NCBI GenBank assembly: GCA_003117195.1
Contig: BDSI01000033.1
Span: 620,001 to 684,000, forward strand
Length of the DNA: 64,000 nt
Direction: 5' to 3'
Source of the DNA: Eudorina sp. 2006-703-Eu-15
Lineage: Eukaryota > Chlorophyta > Chlorophyceae > Chlamydomonadales > Volvocaceae
How positions within the stretch are numbered: position 1 is the first letter of the stretch; the number at the start of each line of letters is the position of its first letter. The position numbers were made by a program, and so were the translations under genes. Of the stretch, positions 58,323 to 64,000 are shown piece by piece. Below the pieces are notes generated by a model. That model was not told the origin of the DNA, ran no database searches, and worked only from the letters and a program-made list of their open reading frames with translations.

Positions 58323-60126
58323 TCAACACGCCGGCGGCCCGCCCGATGACGACCCGAGCGGTCCTCCTCCAGCACCGACGGACGGATGCTCGCCGGCGAC
58401 CCGCTGCCGCTCCTGCTCGTCCATCCTCCTGGCCCGCTCCGCCAGCCGCTCCACCCGTCGGCTGTGCCCCGCCAGCTTCCACTCCTCCTTGGACAGCGGC
58501 TCAGGCGGGGGCAGCCCCATCTCCTCCGCCGCCTCCGCCAGCAGTTGGGCGCCGAAGGGTGGCTCCACACCGGGCACAGCGGCGCCCTCCGCCGTCCTGC
58601 CCTGGAAGAACTTGTTCTGCAGCGAGTAGACCAGCAGAGACAGCAGCCGCCGGCGCCGCCGCCGGGACTGGTCATCAGCGGTGCTGCGGCCGTTGCTGCC
58701 TGGAACTTGCGCTCGTTCCCCCTGTTCCCACTGCTCGTCCTGCTCGGACTCATCGTCAGTATCGTCATCGGTATCTTTGGAAGCCTCCGCCGCCGCCGCC
58801 AGCTCCTCGACCAGTCGCTGCAGCGCCCCTAAATGTGTGCGGCCGGCGGCAGCGAAGCCGCTCCTGAAGGCGGAGTGGTAGGGCAGGAAGGAGTGCGCCG
58901 ACAGGAGAAGCAGAGACCGCCTGTGTGTGTGGGCAGTCACCTCTTACTAATCATGAGGAGCACAGCGGGTATGTACGGACACACGGACGTGCAGATGATT
59001 TTATGATGCAACCGTGACTTTAACAAAATCAAATCATTGTCCAAAGCGTCGGCAGGGAACCGACGGCACCTAACGATCGACATGAGGGAACGCAGGCTGC
59101 TCCATCGTGTCGTACACATTATCACTATCCTCCCCCACATGCCGTACCATGCCGTATCCCACCTGGTGGCGTGCCGGAAGATGACGTCCACAACCCGCGG
59201 CCGCAACCCGTACCGGCAAACCCGGTGCAGCGGAGTGGCCTGGCTGATGGCATCCTGAACCTCCAGCAGCCGCTGCCACCGCTGGGGACCCAACCGCTCG
59301 ATGGCCGCCTGGGGGAGCGGATTATTACGGGTTTCACGCTTTCAACGCGAAGCCAGGGGTGCTGTGAAGTGGATGATGGCCTGATGGCTGTGTGGCGGCC
59401 TGGGCACAGGATGAACCAGACACACCCCAGCTACGGGCCAGGGGACCATATCTACGGTACCGCCGCTGCAGCCGATGTAGATCTTTCGTTCATTCAGCAG
59501 CGCAGCCAATTGCCTCCCATTACCGATGCCGATGTACTACACTACACCGCCGACACCTGAGCACACATCCCAGCCTCCACCCGACAAAGTCCCGAAACCA
59601 GTCCCTCACGCAGGTACGCTGCCCCCCTCCCCTCGTCCTCACCTCCACTAGCCCCACCGCCGCCTCCTGAGTCAGCGGGTGGTCGGGGCTCCGCGGCGGC
59701 GGCTGCTGTACGGCATCGTCCCAGTGGGTCATGGGTGTGGCCAGCCAGTGCGCCAGCCGCTGCCCGTTCTCCAGCCGCATAGCCGCCAAGTGCTCCAGGG
59801 GGATGTCCTCCAGCAGCGCCCGCCACTCCGGCAGCAACTCTGAGGGGCCCAGGCCCACACCGACAGATGCGGCGGCGGACGCCGCCGCTTGTAAACCGGA
59901 CTCCGTTTCAGAAGAGGCGGCAGTTTCCACTGCCGCTGCTGCTGCGGCGGCGGCTGGCCCCGCCCTGCGGCAGCACTCCCTCGCAATGGCCCATATCCGG
60001 TCGCGGTCGGCCAGCCAGGGCGGCGGCGGCCCTCTCCGCGCCTTGGCGGCCCGGTCCACGGGCCCCGCGGGTGCTGCGCCAGCTGCCGGGGCTTCCTGGG
60101 GGCCACCAGATGTCGATTCCATTGCT

Positions 60127-60158
<32 letters not shown>

Positions 60159-63100
60159 GGAAGCAGCAGCAGCAGCAGCTGCTGCTGCTTCTGCTGTTAG
60201 TTGTTTTGAGACCAATCGGTCCCATGCGGGGTGGGGCCGGGCGTGCACGTGGTTAGTCGGGGACACCGTTGGCGATTAGATATTTGCGATACAGGCAGCA
60301 AGCGAGAAAGTGGACTAGCTGGTTATGAACAAACGCCGCCTGCTCGAAGTGGGTGCAGCAACCAGAACAAGCTACATGGTGCATTTTGCAAAGTCAAGGC
60401 ACGTCACGACGCGTTTCGGCCTTGCCAGGGCCTCATCAGGTGACTTTTGCTTCAATGCCGTATGCTTATGCGACCTAAGGTAACTAGTACCAAAACGCCC
60501 TCGAAGAAGGGATTCGCGGTCCGCGCGAAAGCGGTTGAACTTACGGTCGTGCAGCCAGGGTAGCAGCAAGACTGGAGGGCAATAATTCCCGAACTGTTAG
60601 CTTTGCGACTTTGCGAAAACTTTACCGGGAGGTCGCGGGGACCAGCATTGCGTCGAAGAACGGTTGGTAGCGCGTCGAGTTGACAAGCTTAGCAGCCAGA
60701 AATCAAGAAAACCAGCTTGCAGGTGAAAAAGTCGGCAGGGCGAGCCTCGGTGGGTCAGGGTGGCAAACTGATCGTTTTCGCCGGCCCACATCGAAAACAT
60801 GAAGGCGGAACGCATGAACGATGGGTGCGGGTATGCATCAACAGACCCAATTGCGGATGTTGCGGAGATTGCGGGTTTTAAGCGGGGCGAGGCAGTGCGC
60901 GAATAGATGCGTACCTTGCAACTCGCAGCGCCCAATATGGGCTGCTGCTGCTGCTGCTGCTGACGTAGCTACAGCCGTCGCACGGTCGCTACTGCCCGCT
61001 GTAGCTGCAGCATCAACGCCGGCTCCATCAGCCTCCAGCGCCCGGTTGCTCTGCGGCTCCGGGTCCACCGCCAGAAGGGCCGCCAGGAATGAACCCGACG
61101 GCAGCGGCGGCGGTGGCGGTGGCGGTGGCGGCGGTGCCAAGCCGCCAGCACCACTACCGCCGCCGGGGCTGCTGGGACCGGCCCCGCCCGTCCACGGTGG
61201 CAGCTCCGCAGAGCCCGACGGTCCCGCCGCCACCGTTGTTGTCGCCGTAACTGTCGTCGGCGGCGGCCGGCGTCGTCCCCCCGACGGCGACGTCGCCGAC
61301 GGTGACGCCGACGCCGCGGCGGGGCTGTCCCCCTCTACGGCTCCCGAGGCCCCTCCCTGCAGCAGCGCCAACTGCTGGCTGGCATCCGAGGGCTGTGACG
61401 CCGCCGCCGCCGCCTCGCACTTGGGTTTGACCAGCCACCCCACGAACGACGGCTCCTTCGCACACATCAGCTGGAGTGTCCCGCCGCCTGGGGACCGGAA
61501 GTCTTGTACGATAAACCGATCGTCGTCCCATTCGACAGAGATGCTGAAGGCGAGCTTGAATACGGTCACCTGCACGCCCCAGTGGATGTGTCCCCTTGGG
61601 TATGTTCTTGGTTCCTAACGTAGCAGGGAACCCTGGGACCCCAGCGAACATACATAGGGGTCCGCTGTAACGTTCATTCATATAGGGCGGGGGCGCCCAT
61701 CCGGTGACGGGTGTGACATCACATGCAACCCTGAACTCCGGCGCGGTGTGTGTTTAGCGAGATACCCGCCAGGTATGTGTGCGTGTATGTGTGTACGTGT
61801 GTGTATGTGTGTATGGAGAAGAGACCCGCCCGTGTCTGTATGTGTATGTGTGTGTTAGCAAGGAGAAAAGCTGTATGTGTGTGTGTGTGTGTGTCCTTCA
61901 CCCACCGGCCAGAAAGGGTGCCCTTCGCTCTGGCATGTGGCGGACCGCGACTTCCTCCTGTTGGTGGTGGTGTAGGTCTTGGTGCAGACGGCGCACCTCG
62001 GGAAGTACCGCTTCACGACCCACACCCCCTCGCGGATCTGGGTGGGGATAGGGCCCGACAGTGAGCCCCCTGCGAGAGTCGGTTGTAACGGGGGAAGGTG
62101 TGGGAGGGGACGCGCAGAGATAGACAAACAGGCAGGGCAGGGCAGGGCAGGGCAGGGCAGGGCAGGGCAGGGTAACCGCAAAACTGCATCCACACACCGG
62201 TCAGAAGCGACGCTGGGCCCCATGCCCCAAGCCGTAGCGTTAAAGGTGCGGCATATCCTCGTGGCGGCGTGCGAGGGTGAGGGCAGGCAGGGGAGGCAGG
62301 CAGACCAGGTCTTCGAAAAGGAAACGTGCCACACCACAGCGGTACGGCGCCCGGCAGGCCGGGTCATTCCGTACTGCGCAGTACACCATGCCGAATCGAA
62401 GGAATGGGTCTTGCGTGACGGATGCCACAGTGGGTCCCCCGAAAGACGTCCCCGGAGCCCCCGCCCAGGTTCCAACCCACCCCCGCCGCCGATCGTACCG
62501 GGGTTTGTACGGCTGTCCTCCGGGTAGCCCCGGGTTATGAAGACAACGCTCTCTCCCTCAGCGGGGTTGACCCAACGGTTGGGCAGCTCCAGGGGCGGGT
62601 TATGGGTGGTCAATTCCAACAGCTTTTGACCCACTGCAAGATCCATGTCCTTCAGCCGCCCACCAGGCTGGTTGCGAGCCCAGAGGCACCACTCCGCGTG
62701 CTGCTGTTGCTGCTGCTGTTGCTGTTGCTGCTGCTGCTGCTGATGTTGCTGCAGCTGCTGTTCCTGCAGCTGTTGGTGATAGTGTAGCTCCTGCTGCTGC
62801 GGCGGCGGCTCGTGCGGCTGCCGCTGCAGAGGAGCAGGCAGCTGCTGAGGGTGCAGCAGCGGCAGCATCGTCGGAGGCTGCGGCTGCAGCCCCTGTACCC
62901 GCAAGTATAAGTGCTGTTCCTGTTGTAGTCCCTGATGCTGCTGCTGCTGTTGCTGACGCTGCTGCTGCGGCGGCGGCGGCGGTTGCTGCAGCGGCGGCTG
63001 CGATTGCTGCGGCTGCTGCTGGTACAGCGTTTGCTGTTGCGGCAGATAAGTCGCTTGCTGCAGGTTGGGCGGCTGCGGATAGTATGGCCGCCGCGGATCA

Positions 63101-64000
63101 ATTGGCAGGGCGTAGGCGTAAGGGTGACCGGGTGAAAGCACAGGCAGTTGGGCAAGCTGCGCTAGCTGTGCATGAGGGTGACGTTGGTGCAGCACACCGA
63201 GCGGCTGCTGCTGCTGCTGCTGCTGCTGCTGTAACAGTGGCTGCACTGGTGCGGTGGCCGCTATCGGAGGTCCAACAAGAGCAATACTTGGTTGGCCCGC
63301 TGGCGGTTGCTGGCGCCCGCGGATCTCGAAGAGCCCTGTTTGTGTACACCCACCATCATCACCGCCAGCACCACCACCTTCGCCACTTTGGTCACCCTGC
63401 ACAGTTGGCGGCCGCTGTCGCGGGGACGGACGCGGCGGCGGTGGCCGTAGCGGGTGTTGCAGCAGCTGCTGGGGTGGGGAGTATTGGTCCGGCTGCGTGC
63501 CTCGTTGAGTCTGCACTTTATGTTGCCAGGGAATCGAGCTGTGACGGAGGTTGAGGTCCGAGCCCAACCGGTACAGACCCGCCAGGTCTGCCGCCGTGTC
63601 ACCGCCACCACCACCACCAACAACAAACTCAAAGCCACCGCCCGTGCCCGTGTCGGCAGTGCCTCCGCCGCCGCTGGGCCCCCCAATGCGACCACCGCGA
63701 CTCGGCAGCGCAGGCATCGCCGCCGCTGTCCCGTGCGGCCCGACTGATGGAGTCGGCCAGGGGTCCCGGGACCTCGGGGATCCCGCTGCTGCTGCTGCTG
63801 CGGTACCTATCCCGACAGGGGACTCTGCCGCCGCCGCTCCGGCCGCCAATCTGGCCGCCGCCATAGCCGCAGCGTAATGAGCGTGCAGCGCTCCTGCCTG
63901 CGCTCCCGACTGTGCTCCTGTCTGCCCTCTTGGCGATGCAGCTGCAGCTGAGGCCACCAGGGAATCAAGGTCCTCTGTTCGAATCCCGGGCAGCGCCGCT
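58323..64000 (-). CDS. tandem paralogue B: polyQ / Cys-His / ankyrin-like protein, 5' end beyond window
   Basis: Exons in phase: (>64000)-62499, 62069-61906, 61569-60915, 60193-59643, 59308-59163, 58920-58323. The frame is open to the right edge, so the start is missing. Order of parts matches paralogue A: Gln-rich N-terminus, AEWCLWARNQPGGR, LPNRWVNPAEGESVVFITRG, then SGPIPTQIREGVWVVKRYFP and RCAVCTKTYTTT...ATCQSEGHPFW (C-x2-C-x16-C-x4-H). The next exon gives VTVFKLAFSISVEWDDDRF and AKEPSFVGWLVKPKCEA. Then PPWLADRDRIWAIARECC, LPEWRALLEDIPLEHLAAMR, ATPLHRVCRYGLRPRVVDVI and SFLPYHSAFRSGFAAAG. Relative to A it has one extra intron (60194-60914) inside the Ala-rich linker and a different C-terminal tail (GGGPLGSSSGGPPAC). 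Family and function are not recognised. Confidence 0.68.
60194..60914 (-). other. paralogue-B-specific intron with mobile-element-like motif
   Basis: A 721-base intron (donor gtacgc, acceptor ctaacag, both in phase 1) interrupts a region that is one exon in paralogue A. It is less GC-rich than the flanking exons. At 60401-60440 it carries the word gcgtttcggccttgccaggg followed by cctcatcagg, which contains an imperfect inverted repeat. This looks like inserted rather than ancestral sequence. Confidence 0.5.
61771..61895. repeat. TG-rich microsatellite
   Basis: Degenerate then perfect (TG)n, within the intron between exons 2 and 3 of paralogue B. Confidence 0.8.
62131..62172. repeat. (GGGCA)n microsatellite
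   Basis: About eight ggcag/ggcagg units in the intron between exons 1 and 2 of paralogue B; on the coding strand it is a (CCCTG)n pyrimidine-rich tract about 60 bases upstream of the exon 2 acceptor. Confidence 0.9.

Noticed and set aside
63975..63995. TTCGAATCCCGGG resembling a tRNA T-arm
   Set aside because: The bases before the loop do not pair with those after it, and the sequence is within the open reading frame of paralogue B.

Overview
The window looks like nuclear DNA of a volvocine green alga (Chlamydomonas/Gonium/Volvox group). Evidence: very GC-rich, repeat-laden sequence; many short introns with gtgag/gtacg donors and gcag/ccag acceptors; long Ala/Gly/Pro/Gln runs inside proteins; a pherophorin domain with a (Pro-Ser)-rich rod; and C-type-lectin-like and FkbM proteins typical of this lineage. 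All gene models were spliced by hand from splice signals, reading phase and protein similarity. Exon coordinates are given inside each entry.

Left part (1-18 kb, minus strand). A small acidic protein with a perfect CCHC zinc knuckle (952-2945, tentative) is followed by a giant gene (3726-17784). That gene encodes a plant-type poly(A)-polymerase/OAS-like nucleotidyltransferase. Seven short, strongly conserved exons encode the enzyme; then one 8.2 kb exon and a His/Gly-rich last exon add about 3,200 residues of low-complexity sequence.

Middle part (18-35 kb). A divergent promoter separates the nucleotidyltransferase from an 11-exon FkbM-type methyltransferase with a signal anchor and a Cys-rich module (18319-23416). 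Then come a single-exon tail-anchored protein of unknown function (25814-26758, minus) and, head-to-head with it, a ZNF830/CCDC16-like nuclear protein whose zinc finger is not visible (26986-29726). A tandem pair of small unknown gene copies (30652-32125, minus) and a GT77-like glycosyltransferase (32366-34754) follow.

Right part (35-64 kb). A repeat-bearing, lower-GC, gene-poor stretch (34.8-39.4 kb) has one tentative minus-strand gene. Next is a ten-exon extracellular-matrix gene (39430-50397) whose exons keep phase throughout: signal sequence, one pherophorin domain, hydroxyproline-type rod, and two C-type-lectin-like domains. The right end holds two tandem minus-strand paralogues (52452-57182; 58323 to beyond the right edge) of an unrecognised family: polyQ N-terminus, a conserved C-x2-C...C-x4-H region, a W/R-rich block and ankyrin-like repeats. 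The copies show patchy near-identity that extends into introns, a copy-specific intron, an in-frame deletion and an exon-fragment duplication.

Functionally, the FkbM protein, the GT77-like enzyme and the pherophorin-lectin all look secretory, consistent with glycan and cell-wall/ECM biology, but nothing in the sequence shows that they act together. The best candidates for something undescribed are the pherophorin-CTLD chimera, the tandem polyQ/Cys-His/ankyrin family, and the recurring placement of tandem repeats directly beside 3' splice sites.
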